A DNA stretch of 64,000 nt from Sulfidibacter corallicola (GCF_017498545.1 NZ_CP071793.1:6833001-6897000), one strand, 5' to 3'. Counted from the stretch's first letter, positions 1-9,609 are shown. The notes: generated by a model from the letters alone, not told the origin. A program made the numbers and translations.

Positions 1-84
1 GATGGTTCCTCTTTGTCGTCGCTGCAGATCCAGAAGATTCTCACCAAAGACCGTTCCACGGAACAAAGCGGTACGGTCAACTGA
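1..84 (+). CDS. C-terminal end of an unidentified protein (truncated by window start)
   Basis: An open frame enters the window at base 1 and ends at a TGA at 82-84, giving 27 residues that finish in SGTVN. It is too short to assign a family. The next gene starts 54 bp later on the same strand. The frame is supported only by being open and by the usual spacing to the next gene, so it could also be chance. Confidence 0.4.
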   Translation, partial: DGSSLSSLQIQKILTKDRSTEQSGTVN

Positions 85-138
85 TTCGGGCTGTATTCGG
101 CGCATAGGGACCGCAACGACCTCCATCAGAACGACGTC

Positions 139-1227
139 ATGACAGAACGGGATCCCGAAAAGAACAGAGACGATCGAGCGACCCCAGACTCGGTCGACGG
201 ACCGATCACGCCCGAATTGCTTCTCGAGGTGCTGAAAAGTACCGACCCGAAGGAAGGCCCTCTCGAGGGGCCCGCGGCTCCGGGGTCCGGTGGGGGCCTG
301 CCGCCGGATTTTTCCGACCTGAGTGCGCTGGACCGCATCAAGGCCCGTCGCCAGGCCAGGCGGCTCAGCCCCGAGGCACGTCAGGTCCTGCTCGCCGCCA
401 GTGAAGACGTGCTTCTCAAATACCTGCTCGAGGTCGACTACCCGGATTGGGATCTCATTCGCGAGCACGAGGCCTTCACCGAAAAGTGGGTCGTGTTGTT
501 CCTGCAGCGGTCCCGGGCCATTTCCTCCGAAGCGGTTCAAGACATCTACCGCCATCGCATCCTGCGCCGCGATTACCATATCTGCCGGGCCATCGTGCGC
601 TGCCGCTTCGCGCCCCAGGGCGTGGCGATGAACCTCGTGCCGCGCCTGCGGTGGGTCGATTTGATGCAGTCTTTGCGGTTGCCCTACCTTTCGGGTGCGG
701 TCAAGTTCCGCATCGAAAAGCAGGTCATGGAAGTCCTGCCCAAATTGGCGCTGGGCCAGAAGATCGCCTTGGCCAAACAGGCGCCCCGCGCCCTGGTTCG
801 ACACCTACGCATGGACCCCGATCCCAAGGTGATGCGTGCTCTGCTCCAAAATCATTATTTCACCCACGACGACGCCATGTTCCTCGCCAATTACGGCGAG
901 ATCCCGGCCCAGATCCTCGGCGTGTTGGCCAGCCACCCCCGCTGGAACCATTTCAAGGACATCAAGCTCAGCCTCCTGCGCAACGCCAAAACGCCGCGCG
1001 GCGCTTTGATGGGGCTCACCAAGGGCATGACCGAGTACGATTTCAAGCAGGTTTTGCGTGACCCGCGCGTTCCGGTATATACTCGCCGCTTGATCGAGCG
1101 AATCATGGAAGAGCGTTTTTTCGATGGCAAGCGTCGTGACCGGTTGGCGGCCAAAGCCAACAGCGGGTTGGCAAAGAAGGGGCTCGCGAGCAAGAAAAAG
1201 GGAAGCCACAAGCCCTCCGGTTTTTGA
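139..1227 (+). CDS. Uncharacterised helical-repeat protein
   Basis: This 362-residue protein has no catalytic motif that I recognise. Residues 1 to about 60 are acidic, Pro/Gly-rich and probably disordered. The rest is alpha-helical, with units of the type LALGQKIALAKQAP and DPDPKVMRALLQN, which resemble HEAT-like or leucine-rich-variant scaffold repeats. The last 25 residues are a Lys-rich tail. There is no signal peptide or membrane segment, so it is probably cytoplasmic. The ATG at 139 is the first in frame; the ribosome site before it is weak. An EVE-domain gene and ribonuclease G follow on the same strand after a 120-bp gap. A scaffold or binding role is inference from the fold type only. 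Confidence 0.8.
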   Translation: MTERDPEKNRDDRATPDSVDGPITPELLLEVLKSTDPKEGPLEGPAAPGSGGGLPPDFSDLSALDRIKARRQARRLSPEARQVLLAASEDVLLKYLLEVDYPDWDLIREHEAFTEKWVVLFLQRSRAISSEAVQDIYRHRILRRDYHICRAIVRCRFAPQGVAMNLVPRLRWVDLMQSLRLPYLSGAVKFRIEKQVMEVLPKLALGQKIALAKQAPRALVRHLRMDPDPKVMRALLQNHYFTHDDAMFLANYGEIPAQILGVLASHPRWNHFKDIKLSLLRNAKTPRGALMGLTKGMTEYDFKQVLRDPRVPVYTRRLIERIMEERFFDGKRRDRLAAKANSGLAKKGLASKKKGSHKPSGF

Positions 1228-1347
1228 CCTTCGGGGAGATCGACGGAGGTATCGTGGGTGGCGCCCGCGGCCTCGGCAATCTCCAAGGGTTGCGGTGCGC
1301 CTCGTATCTCTCGAGAAAACGCCGAACGACAAGGGAGTGGACCCAAG

Positions 1348-1818
1348 ATGAATTATTGGCTCTTGAAAACGGAACCCGAGGTTTTTTCTCTCGACGATCT
1401 GAAGGCCGCGGGCCGCGAACACTGGGACGGCGTGCGCAACTACCAGGCGCGCAATTTCATTCGCGACGAGATGAAAGTCGGTGACGGCGTGCTGATCTAT
1501 CACAGCCGCACCCAGCCCATCGGCATCGTGGGCGAGGCCCGCGTGGCGTCCGAGCCCTATCCCGATCCCACCCAGTTCAACGCCGACGAAAAATACTACG
1601 ACCCCAAATCGCCGGCAGACAATCCCCGCTGGTTCGTGGTCGATATCGAATACGTGGACCATTTTCCCAAAGTCCTGCCGTTGGCGGACCTGAAGCAGAC
1701 TCCCGGCTTGGAGAAGATGGTGCTGACCCAAAAGGGCAGCCGTCTCTCGGTTCAGCCGGTGCGGCCCGACGAATGGACGATCGTTCAACGTTTGGCCGGA
1801 CGTGCCGACAAGGCCTGA
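1348..1818 (+). CDS. EVE-domain protein
   Basis: This 156-residue protein is essentially a single EVE domain, the PUA-like fold of the thymocyte nuclear protein 1 family. It begins MNYWLLKTEPEVFSLDDL, a typical EVE opening. It continues with GVRNYQARNFIRDEMKVGD and YHSRTQPIGIVGEARV, the strands that line the modified-base pocket. EVE domains bind modified bases in DNA or RNA; a substrate cannot be read from the sequence. The start at 1348 is chosen over the in-frame start at 1258 because GGGAG (1334-1338) lies just upstream and homologues begin here. The ribonuclease G gene follows within about 30 bp, so the two are probably co-transcribed, which would fit an RNA-related role. Confidence 0.9.
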   Translation: MNYWLLKTEPEVFSLDDLKAAGREHWDGVRNYQARNFIRDEMKVGDGVLIYHSRTQPIGIVGEARVASEPYPDPTQFNADEKYYDPKSPADNPRWFVVDIEYVDHFPKVLPLADLKQTPGLEKMVLTQKGSRLSVQPVRPDEWTIVQRLAGRADKA

Positions 1819-1849
1819 GAATTCGGTGATTCGGTGCCTGGAGGGAAGG

Positions 1850-3289
1850 GTGGCTCGTTCGGTGTTTCTCAATCGGCTGCCGGGAACGACCCGGGTGGCG
1901 GTCGCGGTGGACGGCCGCCTCGAGCGTTATCTGCTTTTCGGCGATGACGATGGGCCGAGGACCGGGGATGTCCATCTCGGTCGCGTGACCTCCGTCCTGC
2001 CGTCGATTCAGGCGCTTTTCGTGGATATCGGCCAAAAGGAACCCGCCTTCCTGAACGGCCGCCACCTGCCCCACGGCTGGCTGCCCGACCCGCGAACCCG
2101 GGTTCAGGACGTCGTCAAGCCGGGTCGGGTCCTGGCGGTTCAGGTGACGCGACCGCCAGTGGGCGGCAAGCAGGTCCAGGTCAGCGCCAGACTGAAGTTG
2201 GGCGGCTTTTGGGTCGAACTTTCCGAGGGCCAACAGGGGCTTCGGTTCAGTGGCCATTTTTCCGGGGATCGAGATGCGGTCCGCCAGGCCTTGGACCCTC
2301 TGTTCGGGGACGCCGACGGGGTGGGGCTGCGCGTTCGCTCGGCGGCCTCCGATCGCGAACCCGAGCTCGTCGCCCGCGAGGCCGGCCAATTGATCGAGAA
2401 CCTGAAGCGATTGCGCGGCACCGACCTGGAAGGCGTCAACCGCCGCCTGTGGCGCCCCTTTTTCCTCGAAACCCTGTTGCAGGAAGGACATAGCGACGCT
2501 CCCCGGGCCATCTACTGCGACGATCAGGCGTTTTTCGAGGAGGTGCGCGCCCGCCTGGCCGAGCGTGCACCGAGCTGGGTTTCCCGCGTCCAACTGCACC
2601 TCGATGCCATTCCTCTTTTCGACGTCTACAAAATCACCTCGCAAATCAGCGAGGCCACCTCGCCGCGGGTGTGGCTCAAGTCGGGTGGTTTTCTGGAAAT
2701 CCACCAGACCGAGGCGATGGTCACCATCGATGTCAACAGCGGCAAGAACACCAAGGCTCGCGGGGGTCAGAGCGGGCCGTTGCGCACCAACCTGGAGGCG
2801 GTTCGCGAAGGGTTCCATCAAATTCGGTTGCGGCAGTTGGCGGGCCTGATCGCGCTCGATTTGATCAGTATGAAATCGAGTTCCGACCGCAATGCGGTCT
2901 CCAAGGCGATTCGCGCCGAAATCGACCGCACCGACGGAAAAATCGATATCGCGACCATCGATCGATTCGGCATCGTGGTGCTGGCCCGGGAACGGCGCCA
3001 TGCGGACCTGACTCGAACCCTGATGCGGCCCTGTCCCACCTGTGGCGGTAGCGGTTGGTCGCCGAAGCCCGAGAGTGCCGCCCTCGACGTGCAAGGTCAC
3101 CTTCTGCGCGACGGAGAAACGCTGCGCGGCGAAGCGCTGGAGGTGGTTGCGGCCCCAGACCTGTTCCATTACCTCGAGAAACATCGCAAGCTGTTATTCC
3201 AAAACCTGGAACGCGAGTTCGAATTGGAAATCCGGCTGGTTTGCGATGATCGACAGCGCGGCGCCCGTTTCGAGATCCGTCCTGTCTGA
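1850..3289 (+). CDS. rng: Ribonuclease G (RNase E/G family)
   Basis: This is the single-strand-specific endoribonuclease of rRNA maturation and mRNA decay. It is 479 residues from the GTG at 1850. An S1-type RNA-binding region lies near the N-terminus (GDVHLGRVTSVLPSIQALFV). Catalytic Asp294 (TIDVNSGK) and Asp337 (ALDLISM) are 43 residues apart, the same spacing as D303/D346 of E. coli RNase E. The zinc-link cysteines C395/C398 (CPTCGGSG) are also correctly placed. There is no long C-terminal scaffold, so it is RNase G-like rather than full RNase E. The GTG at 1850 has GGAGG at 1840-1844; an alternative GTG at 1802 would overlap the EVE gene by 17 bp and add 16 residues. Confidence 0.95.
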   Translation: MARSVFLNRLPGTTRVAVAVDGRLERYLLFGDDDGPRTGDVHLGRVTSVLPSIQALFVDIGQKEPAFLNGRHLPHGWLPDPRTRVQDVVKPGRVLAVQVTRPPVGGKQVQVSARLKLGGFWVELSEGQQGLRFSGHFSGDRDAVRQALDPLFGDADGVGLRVRSAASDREPELVAREAGQLIENLKRLRGTDLEGVNRRLWRPFFLETLLQEGHSDAPRAIYCDDQAFFEEVRARLAERAPSWVSRVQLHLDAIPLFDVYKITSQISEATSPRVWLKSGGFLEIHQTEAMVTIDVNSGKNTKARGGQSGPLRTNLEAVREGFHQIRLRQLAGLIALDLISMKSSSDRNAVSKAIRAEIDRTDGKIDIATIDRFGIVVLARERRHADLTRTLMRPCPTCGGSGWSPKPESAALDVQGHLLRDGETLRGEALEVVAAPDLFHYLEKHRKLLFQNLEREFELEIRLVCDDRQRGARFEIRPV

Positions 3290-3415
3290 TTCCTGAAAAG
3301 CTTCCGATTTCCTTCTTTAAATCCTTGATAAAAGATGTGGTTTGACGGTTCACGCCAGACTCGCCCCATGTCACAATAGGCCATCGCACCCTAACTCTCG
3401 TGGGAGTGGCAGGCC

Positions 3416-5674
3416 ATGAATTCGACGACCGGCGCAATGCAGAGAGGCGACGAGGCCCAACCGCAGCACGAGGCCCCCAAAACCGATGGCCGGGGAACGC
3501 AGACCAACATCATGATGGACCCCGATCCTTCGGGTCACAAGTTCGGCACCTTCAGCGGCGTCTTCCGACCGACCATTCTCACCATTCTCGGTGTGATGAT
3601 GTACTTGCGCGAAGGCTGGGTGGTCGGTAACGCCGGACTGCTCGGCGCCGCCATGGTGATCATCGCCTGCTACGTGATCACCGGTGCCACGGCACTCTCC
3701 ATTTCCTCCATCACGACCAACATGCGCGTCGGCTCGGGCGGCGTCTTTTCGATCATCAGCCAAAGTCTCGGTTTGGAGGTCGGCGGTGCGGTCGGCGTTC
3801 CCTTGTACTTGGCCCAGGGGCTCAGCGCCGCCCTGTACATGCAGGGCATCGTGGAAACCTGGATGTACATGTTCCCCAACCATCCGCAGATCCTGGTGAC
3901 CCTGGCGATCTTCGCCGTGTGTTTCGGTTTGTCGGTGACCAGCACCAAGCTGGCCTTCCGGGTTCAGGTCGTCGTCATGGTCGGCGTGGTCGCGGCCTTG
4001 GCCTCGATGATCATGGGTCTCAAGGTCCATCCCGTGAATCCCAATCCCATCCTGATCGGCGATTTCCCCGAGGGTGGCTTCAGCGTGCTGTTCGCCGTGT
4101 TTTTCCCCGCGTCGACGGGCATCCTGGTGGGCTCCAGTCTCTCGGGAACCTTGAAAAACCCACGCAAGAGCATCCCGCGCGGTACCCTCGCCGCCTGGTT
4201 CCTGTCCGGGTCCGTCTACCTGGGCCTCGCCGTCTGGTACGCGCTGCTGGGAACGCCCGAACAGCTTCGCGACACCCAGACCATCTTCGCGGTGGAAGCC
4301 GCCTTCGACGGGCGCATCGTGCTCATCGGCATCATTTCTTCCTGCTTCTCGGCGACCTTGAGCTCCCTGGTGGCCGCGCCCCAGGTGCTGCAAGCGCTCA
4401 GCAGTTATCGCATCGTGCCCTTTCACCAGACCTTCGAAAAGCTCCATAAGAACGAACCGCGTAACGCCACCCTGCTCACCGCCGGGCTCGCTTTCGTATG
4501 CCTGCTGGCCGGTGATCTGAACACGCTCGCCTCGATTCTGACCATGTTCTTCCTGGTGATCTACTTCACCATCAATTTGGTGCTCTTCATCGAGCAGCGC
4601 CTGAAAATGCTGAGCTTTCGGCCGACCTTCTCGATCCCCTCCTTCGTGCCCATTTTCGGCGCCACCGCCTGTTTGGTCGCCATTATGCTGATCAGTCCCT
4701 TGACCGGACTGGTGGCGATCGCCTTCGCCGTCGGCATCTACGCCTATCTCGACCACAAACAGTTGGAAACCCCCTGGGAGACGGTCCACTCCGGGATTTT
4801 TGCCAGCATCGCCAACTGGGCCGCCAAGAAAGTCTTTCACACCCGCGCTTCCTATCGCCGCTCCTGGAAGCCCGACCTGCTGGTCCCCGTGCAGCGGAGC
4901 ACCCAGTTGGAGGGGTATTACCGGATCATCTATGCCTTGACCAAGCCGCGCGGCTCGATTCAGGTGCTCGGAATCCTGGGCGATCAGACCCGCTACCGTG
5001 AATCCCAGGAAACCGAATTGCGTTCGCTGGTCAACGACTTCCAGAACGAGGACCTGTTCTCCACCTGTGCGGTGATCGACTCGAACGATTTCCTGGGCAG
5101 TCTCTGTGCCTGCATTTCCGTGACGCGCGGCGCCTTCTTCAAGCCCAACACCATTTTCACTTCCATCGAGAACCGCACCGAAGAAGAGCTGCAGCGCATC
5201 GTCGATTTGGCGCGCGAGAACGAAATGGGCGTCATGTTCCTGGCCTTTCACCCGGAATCGGGCCTGGGCCGCGAGCGAACGGTGAACCTCTGGGTGCGCG
5301 ACCAGTCGCCCGACTGGCATTTGGGGCTCAAGCTCTCCAACCTGGACTACGCGGTGTTGATGAGCTACCAACTCAAGGTGAACTGGCAGGCCAAGGCGCG
5401 GATGTTGACGGTGGTCAAGGACCCCGGCCACGTGGAAATGGCCGATCGGTTCATTCGCAACTTGCTCGAGTACGCGCGCATGCCGGGTGACATCGAGGTT
5501 CTGGCCAAGGCCGGCAACTTCTCGGACTTCCTGATCGAGGCGCCCCGTGCCGATCTCAACATCATGGGCCTCTCCGACAAGGTCGACAAGCAGGCGATGG
5601 AGAACCTGGTGCGGGCGACCCAGGGATCCTGTCTCTTCGTGCTCGATTCGAGCTACGCCAGCGCCCTGGCCTGA
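3416..5674 (+). CDS. SLC12-type cation-chloride cotransporter / APC-superfamily permease
   Basis: This 752-residue integral membrane transporter has about 12 membrane helices in residues 45-450 and a soluble C-terminal region of about 280 residues. The opening GTFSGVFRPTILTILGVMMY, followed by a REGWVVGNAG stretch, is the helix-1 signature of the SLC12 (Na-K-Cl) cotransporter family. The C-terminal half (VDLARENEMGVMFLAFHPES and later) resembles the cytoplasmic domain of that family. The family couples chloride to Na+ or K+; which ions are used here cannot be read. The first 40 residues are hydrophilic. GGGAG at 3400-3404 precedes the ATG. It stands alone, and an SLC13-type carrier lies convergent downstream. 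Confidence 0.88.
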   Translation: MNSTTGAMQRGDEAQPQHEAPKTDGRGTQTNIMMDPDPSGHKFGTFSGVFRPTILTILGVMMYLREGWVVGNAGLLGAAMVIIACYVITGATALSISSITTNMRVGSGGVFSIISQSLGLEVGGAVGVPLYLAQGLSAALYMQGIVETWMYMFPNHPQILVTLAIFAVCFGLSVTSTKLAFRVQVVVMVGVVAALASMIMGLKVHPVNPNPILIGDFPEGGFSVLFAVFFPASTGILVGSSLSGTLKNPRKSIPRGTLAAWFLSGSVYLGLAVWYALLGTPEQLRDTQTIFAVEAAFDGRIVLIGIISSCFSATLSSLVAAPQVLQALSSYRIVPFHQTFEKLHKNEPRNATLLTAGLAFVCLLAGDLNTLASILTMFFLVIYFTINLVLFIEQRLKMLSFRPTFSIPSFVPIFGATACLVAIMLISPLTGLVAIAFAVGIYAYLDHKQLETPWETVHSGIFASIANWAAKKVFHTRASYRRSWKPDLLVPVQRSTQLEGYYRIIYALTKPRGSIQVLGILGDQTRYRESQETELRSLVNDFQNEDLFSTCAVIDSNDFLGSLCACISVTRGAFFKPNTIFTSIENRTEEELQRIVDLARENEMGVMFLAFHPESGLGRERTVNLWVRDQSPDWHLGLKLSNLDYAVLMSYQLKVNWQAKARMLTVVKDPGHVEMADRFIRNLLEYARMPGDIEVLAKAGNFSDFLIEAPRADLNIMGLSDKVDKQAMENLVRATQGSCLFVLDSSYASALA

Positions 5675-5692
5675 GCGGCGCTCGCCTGGCTG

Positions 5693-7483
5693 CTATTGAC
5701 CCAGGCCGTAGACCATCGGTATCGCGACACAGGCGACCAGCCACAGAATGATCGAGAGCGGCATGCCGATGCGCAGAAAATCGCCGGAGCGGTTCCCGCC
5801 CGGCCCCATCACCAGGACGTTGGTCTGGTAGCCGATGGGGGTGGCCAGCGCGGTGCTTGCCGCGAAGGCGACCGCCATGATGAACGGTTTGCTTTGCCAG
5901 CCCAATTGTTCGGCCATGCCGATCGCCAGCGGCGCCATCAGGGCCGCCACCGCGGTATTGGACACGAGGTGGGTCAGCACGTTGGTGATCAGGTAGAGGG
6001 CGGCCAGCAGCAACAGGGGGTTTTCCGGGCCGGCCAAGGCGATCAGGAGTTGGGTCAGGTCGTCGACGATGCCCACCTTGACCATCGCCGTGCCCAGGGG
6101 GATGGTGCCGATCAGCAGGAACAACACGTTGAAGTCGAGGGCTTTGATGGCCTCTTCCAGGCGAAGACAGCCGCGCAGGATGATCAGGGCCGAACCCAGC
6201 AGGGCCCAGATGACCAGGGGAACCCGTGTGAACAGGGCCAGGAGGACCACACCGCTCAGGATGGCCAGCGAAAGCTTCGCCTTTTTGAGCCGTCGCGCGG
6301 CCGAGACTTCGTCGATGATCAGGACCTCGTTGTTCGAGCGCAGCGCCTCGATGCCGTGGGACTCGCCCTGGACCAGCAACACGTCGCCGGCTTTGATGCG
6401 AACTTCGCTGAGATCCCAGAGGTGATTGCGGCCGCCGCGCTGGATGGCCACGACCTTGACGCTGAATCGGCTGTGCAGGGCCAGGTTGGAAATGCGGTTG
6501 CCCACGAAGGACGAGTTCGGACGAACCACGATCTCGACCAGCAGAAGCTGAAGGTTGCGGATGGGCACGCTCTCCCGGTCCATCAGGACCTTGCCCCATT
6601 CCAGCACTTTGGTGCTCAACAGCTCCGACAGGCTGTCGGTGGTGCCTTCGACGATCAGGGCGTCGTTGGCCTGAATCGGCTTGTCGTGGACATCGGCGTA
6701 GAAGTGGATCTCGTCGTGGCGGCGAAGTTGGAGCAATCGAAACGGGCTGGAGGAGGAAAACGCCTCACCGACGGTCTGCCCGATCAGGTTGGAGGTCTGC
6801 GGCACGATCATTTCCGTGACGTAGCGCGAGCGCTGGGTTTGCGGCAGCATGGCGCTCAACGACTCCCGGTGCGGCAGCAGCCAGCGACCGAAGAGCAACA
6901 GATAGATCGTGCCGATGACGAGGAAGATCAAACCCACGGGCGCGAAATCGAACATGCCCAGATGGGTCTGGGTGTACTCGTGATAGATCTCGTCGATCAG
7001 CAAGTTGGTGCTGGTGCCGATCAGGGTGCAGATCCCGCCGAACACCGAAAAATAACTGAGCGGAATCATGACCTTGGACGGCGCCATGTTGTGTTCGCGC
7101 GTGATGGTCAGCAGCACCGGAATCATCATGATCACGACGGGCGTGTTGTTCATGAAGGCACTGGTGATGGTGACGACGCCGGCCATCAAGAGGATCAGTC
7201 GTAACCAGCTTCCCTTGGACCAGAGCCCGATGCGGCGGGCCAGGGGATCGAAGGCACCGGTGCGCATCAATCCCGCGCTGAGCACGAACATGGCGCCGAT
7301 GGCCACGGTGGCCGTGCTGGCGAAACCGGCAAGGGCCTCGTCGATTTCCAATACGCCCGACAACGACAGGGCCACGATACTCAGGAGCGCCGTCAGAATG
7401 ATCGGGATCCGTTGCGAGAAGTAGCAGTACAGCGCGCCGACCAAAATGGCCAGGAAGGCGATTTTTTCGGGGGTAAACGTCAT
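5693..7483 (-). CDS. SLC13/DASS-family carrier with two TrkA-C (RCK_C) domains
   Basis: This 596-residue inner-membrane carrier has an N-terminal helix bundle. The motif FMNNTPVVIMMIPV is characteristic of the ArsB/CitT/SLC13 group. Two tandem cytoplasmic TrkA-C-like domains follow (about residues 200-290 and 300-375; the second ends IKAGDVLLVQGE). A second bundle contains NTAVAALMAPLAIGMAEQ. Members transport dicarboxylates, sulfate or similar anions, with the TrkA-C domains as a likely ligand-sensing insert; the substrate here is unknown. The start at 7483 follows GGAAAGG and removes a hydrophilic 65-residue extension that does not fit the family. It is convergent with the SLC12-type gene, with an 18-bp gap. 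Confidence 0.92.
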   Translation of the reverse strand: MTFTPEKIAFLAILVGALYCYFSQRIPIILTALLSIVALSLSGVLEIDEALAGFASTATVAIGAMFVLSAGLMRTGAFDPLARRIGLWSKGSWLRLILLMAGVVTITSAFMNNTPVVIMMIPVLLTITREHNMAPSKVMIPLSYFSVFGGICTLIGTSTNLLIDEIYHEYTQTHLGMFDFAPVGLIFLVIGTIYLLLFGRWLLPHRESLSAMLPQTQRSRYVTEMIVPQTSNLIGQTVGEAFSSSSPFRLLQLRRHDEIHFYADVHDKPIQANDALIVEGTTDSLSELLSTKVLEWGKVLMDRESVPIRNLQLLLVEIVVRPNSSFVGNRISNLALHSRFSVKVVAIQRGGRNHLWDLSEVRIKAGDVLLVQGESHGIEALRSNNEVLIIDEVSAARRLKKAKLSLAILSGVVLLALFTRVPLVIWALLGSALIILRGCLRLEEAIKALDFNVLFLLIGTIPLGTAMVKVGIVDDLTQLLIALAGPENPLLLLAALYLITNVLTHLVSNTAVAALMAPLAIGMAEQLGWQSKPFIMAVAFAASTALATPIGYQTNVLVMGPGGNRSGDFLRIGMPLSIILWLVACVAIPMVYGLGQ

Positions 7484-8087
7484 GATGCGGAAACCTTTCC
7501 GGTGGGAAACGCGGTCCTGGATCGGATCTCGTGCGGTGGGACGATGGCCGTGATCGAATCGGTGTGTGCCTTCGCGATGCGGCGCAATCGCCGGGGGTCG
7601 GGTCCTACCTCCGTGAGAGAGCCTATCCGAGGGATCCGTTACTTTCGTGGCCTGGTGGAACCGAACGCACATCCCCACGGGAATCGCGGCGTTCCGGAGC
7701 GACCGGAGGGCGAGACGGGCAGGTGCCGCCGCCCGGAGGCCCCGAACGATCGTTCACTTTTCGCGGGGACTTCGTTCGGGTTCCAAATGGATTTGATTCA
7801 GGGATTCAGTGAGTTTGGATCGTGAATCTTATCATGACATTGGCGACCACATCCGGTCTATCATCGAATCGCCGTCCATGACCGCTTCGGGTCTAAAAAC
7901 CCGATTTCAGCCAGGACCTCGCGCCTTCGCACCGACTTCCCGGGGATAACCAACCGCAAATCGGCTCCAACGTGTTATTTTACCCCGTCGTGCCCATTTG
8001 GCCGACGTGTCGCGCCGCCCGCGGAGCCTTGCCGGGCGGAATCGGCGCACGGGCGCCGAAAAACTAGAGGAACGGTGCAAAAAGCGC
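7484..8087. other. Intergenic region between divergent genes
   Basis: I see no gene in these 604 bases. They must carry the promoters for the SLC13-type carrier (minus) and the zinc-ribbon TPR gene (plus), but no convincing -35/-10 pair stands out. A hairpin with stem CCGCCCG/CGGGCGG lies at 8015-8039, about 50 bp before the plus-strand start. Confidence 0.5.
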
Positions 8088-9176
8088 ATGGATCAAGAGA
8101 GTCAGTCAGCAACCGAACACCATCCCGCCGAAACGACGAAAACCCAGCACGATCGCGAGGTATGCAGCCACTGCGGGGCCGATCGCCTCGAGGGTGCGAA
8201 GTACTGCTACAGTTGCGGACAACCGTTCGTGGCCTCGCGAATGGACCTCTCGGCCGTGGGCATCATGGCCGCCTTCATTTTGCTCGGCAGCCTGTTCGGA
8301 TACTTGCTGATCGATCGCGTGATCTTGGTCCAGCAAGACGATCACGCCCACCATAACCACGCGGCCGCGCCGACCGACAACCCGCGCATGACCCAATTGA
8401 GGGCCAGAGCCGAGTCGGGTGAGCCCGCCGCGCTCATGGACCTCGCCGAGTATCAGATCGAGAGCAGCGTGCATCAGGCCGCCTACCTTTCCCAGGCCGC
8501 CGGCACCCTGGAGCGACTTCTTCAGCGCTTTCCCAGCCATCCCTACAGCCTACGCCTGCTGGGGAACATTTACTTTCAGTTGGGCGATCACCAACATTCG
8601 GTGTTGTTCTACGAGCGCTACCTGCAGCAGATCCCCAACGACGCCAATGTCATCACCGACCTCGGTACCCAGTATTTCGCGATGGGCGCATTCGAGCGCG
8701 CCGCCGGCCAGTACCGCAAGGCCTTGGAACTGTTTCCCGACATCTACCACGCCCAATTCAACCTCTCCCTGGTCTACAAGGAAATGGGGGAATTGACCCT
8801 CTCCGAACAGGCGCGTGCGGCCGCGGAGGCCATCGAGCGCCGCGTAGGCAAGACGTTGGCGCCCGATCCCGATCTGGCGCGCCTTCCCGACGGCGCCGAT
8901 GCCACGCCACAGGTCGCCGAATCCGACCCCTACGGATCCCTGCGCATCTTCTTTGCCGCGCACCCGATCGTCGGGCCCAAAATGGTGGGCTTCGAGGCAG
9001 GTGATCAGGGCGCCGTGCTCTCGTTGCGGAACTTCCCGATGGAGGCCATGCCGCCGGTCGCCCGTCAGGCCTTCGACAAGAAGGTGCGGGAGCGCCTCGA
9101 CCAAATTCCCGAAGGGCAGCTCACGATTCGCGATGCCGACGACGGCGAGGTCATGGCCGAGTACCCAGGCCCGTAG
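8088..9176 (+). CDS. Zinc-ribbon, membrane-anchored TPR protein
   Basis: This is a 362-residue protein. Residues 20-45 form a zinc ribbon with two CxxC pairs (CSHCGA and CYSCGQ). One membrane segment follows at about residues 55-78 (GIMAAFILLGSLFGYLL), then a short His-rich linker (DDHAHHNHA). Residues 115-245 contain three to four TPR units, for example YSLRLLGNIYFQLGDHQHSV. The C-terminal 100 residues are a separate uncharacterised domain. The topology puts the ribbon in the cytoplasm and the TPRs outside the membrane. The ATG at 8088 is preceded by AGAGGA (8066-8071), which is rather far away; an upstream in-frame start at 7998 would add a low-complexity basic stretch. A role as assembly scaffold is inference. 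Confidence 0.82.
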   Translation: MDQESQSATEHHPAETTKTQHDREVCSHCGADRLEGAKYCYSCGQPFVASRMDLSAVGIMAAFILLGSLFGYLLIDRVILVQQDDHAHHNHAAAPTDNPRMTQLRARAESGEPAALMDLAEYQIESSVHQAAYLSQAAGTLERLLQRFPSHPYSLRLLGNIYFQLGDHQHSVLFYERYLQQIPNDANVITDLGTQYFAMGAFERAAGQYRKALELFPDIYHAQFNLSLVYKEMGELTLSEQARAAAEAIERRVGKTLAPDPDLARLPDGADATPQVAESDPYGSLRIFFAAHPIVGPKMVGFEAGDQGAVLSLRNFPMEAMPPVARQAFDKKVRERLDQIPEGQLTIRDADDGEVMAEYPGP

Positions 9177-9230
9177 CTGGACGCAACGCCGAAAGGCCGT
9201 TTTCCATCCCGAGCGGCGGTGACTTCGGAT

Positions 9231-9302
9231 TTTCGTGGAAATGCGTTGATTCGTGTCCATTCGAGTGATTCGTGGACGAAATTGTCTTGTTCCGAGAAAC
9301 CA
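9231..9302 (+). repeat. 72-bp dispersed repeat, copy 1
   Basis: These 72 bases recur inverted at 40467-40538 with the same length and a conserved core (TTTCGTGGAA at one end, GTTCCGAGAAACCA at the other). The motif ATTCGTGT is typical of short intergenic repeats seen in environmental bacteria. It lies just after the zinc-ribbon TPR gene. Confidence 0.75.
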
Positions 9303-9341
9303 ATCGAATGTCTCTTCCTTGTTTAGGGAGATTTAGACTCC

Positions 9342-9503
9342 TCAGCCACTCTGTGATCTCTCTTCAAACAAAGTGGTGCATTCCTGAGCTGGGTCTTGCC
9401 TTCGCCAAATCTTGATCAGGAAGGCAAGAATGATGGAAACCAGGAAAAGCAGGACCATGATGTGACACCAAATGCGGATCCTTTCCTGGTTTCCGATGTT
9501 CAT
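9342..9503 (-). CDS. Possible small single-span membrane protein (53 aa)
   Basis: An ATG at 9503 opens a 53-residue frame that begins MNIGNQERIRIW. It has one strongly hydrophobic segment (VLLFLVSIILAFLIKIW), then a basic patch (RRQ) and an acidic tail. The order of hydrophobic helix and positive charges is that of a real single-pass membrane peptide with its C-terminus in the cytoplasm. AGGAA sits 3 nt before the ATG, which is a close but possible ribosome site. It has no close neighbour on its strand. I recognise no family. It could be chance, since the surrounding DNA is repeat-rich. Confidence 0.45.
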   Translation of the reverse strand: MNIGNQERIRIWCHIMVLLFLVSIILAFLIKIWRRQDPAQECTTLFEERSQSG

Positions 9504-9609
9504 GGGTTCCTGCTAAATTTTTCGGATGAACGATCCATGGCCCTTCGCGAGAAACCAGGTGTGCTGTTTTTTTCTCGAAATCGAGCTGGGTATTCCCGCT
9601 GGTTCGCTG

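Noticed and set aside
3371..5431. A 686-codon minus-strand frame opposite the SLC12-type gene
   Set aside because: The plus-strand transporter is well supported by its motifs and helices.
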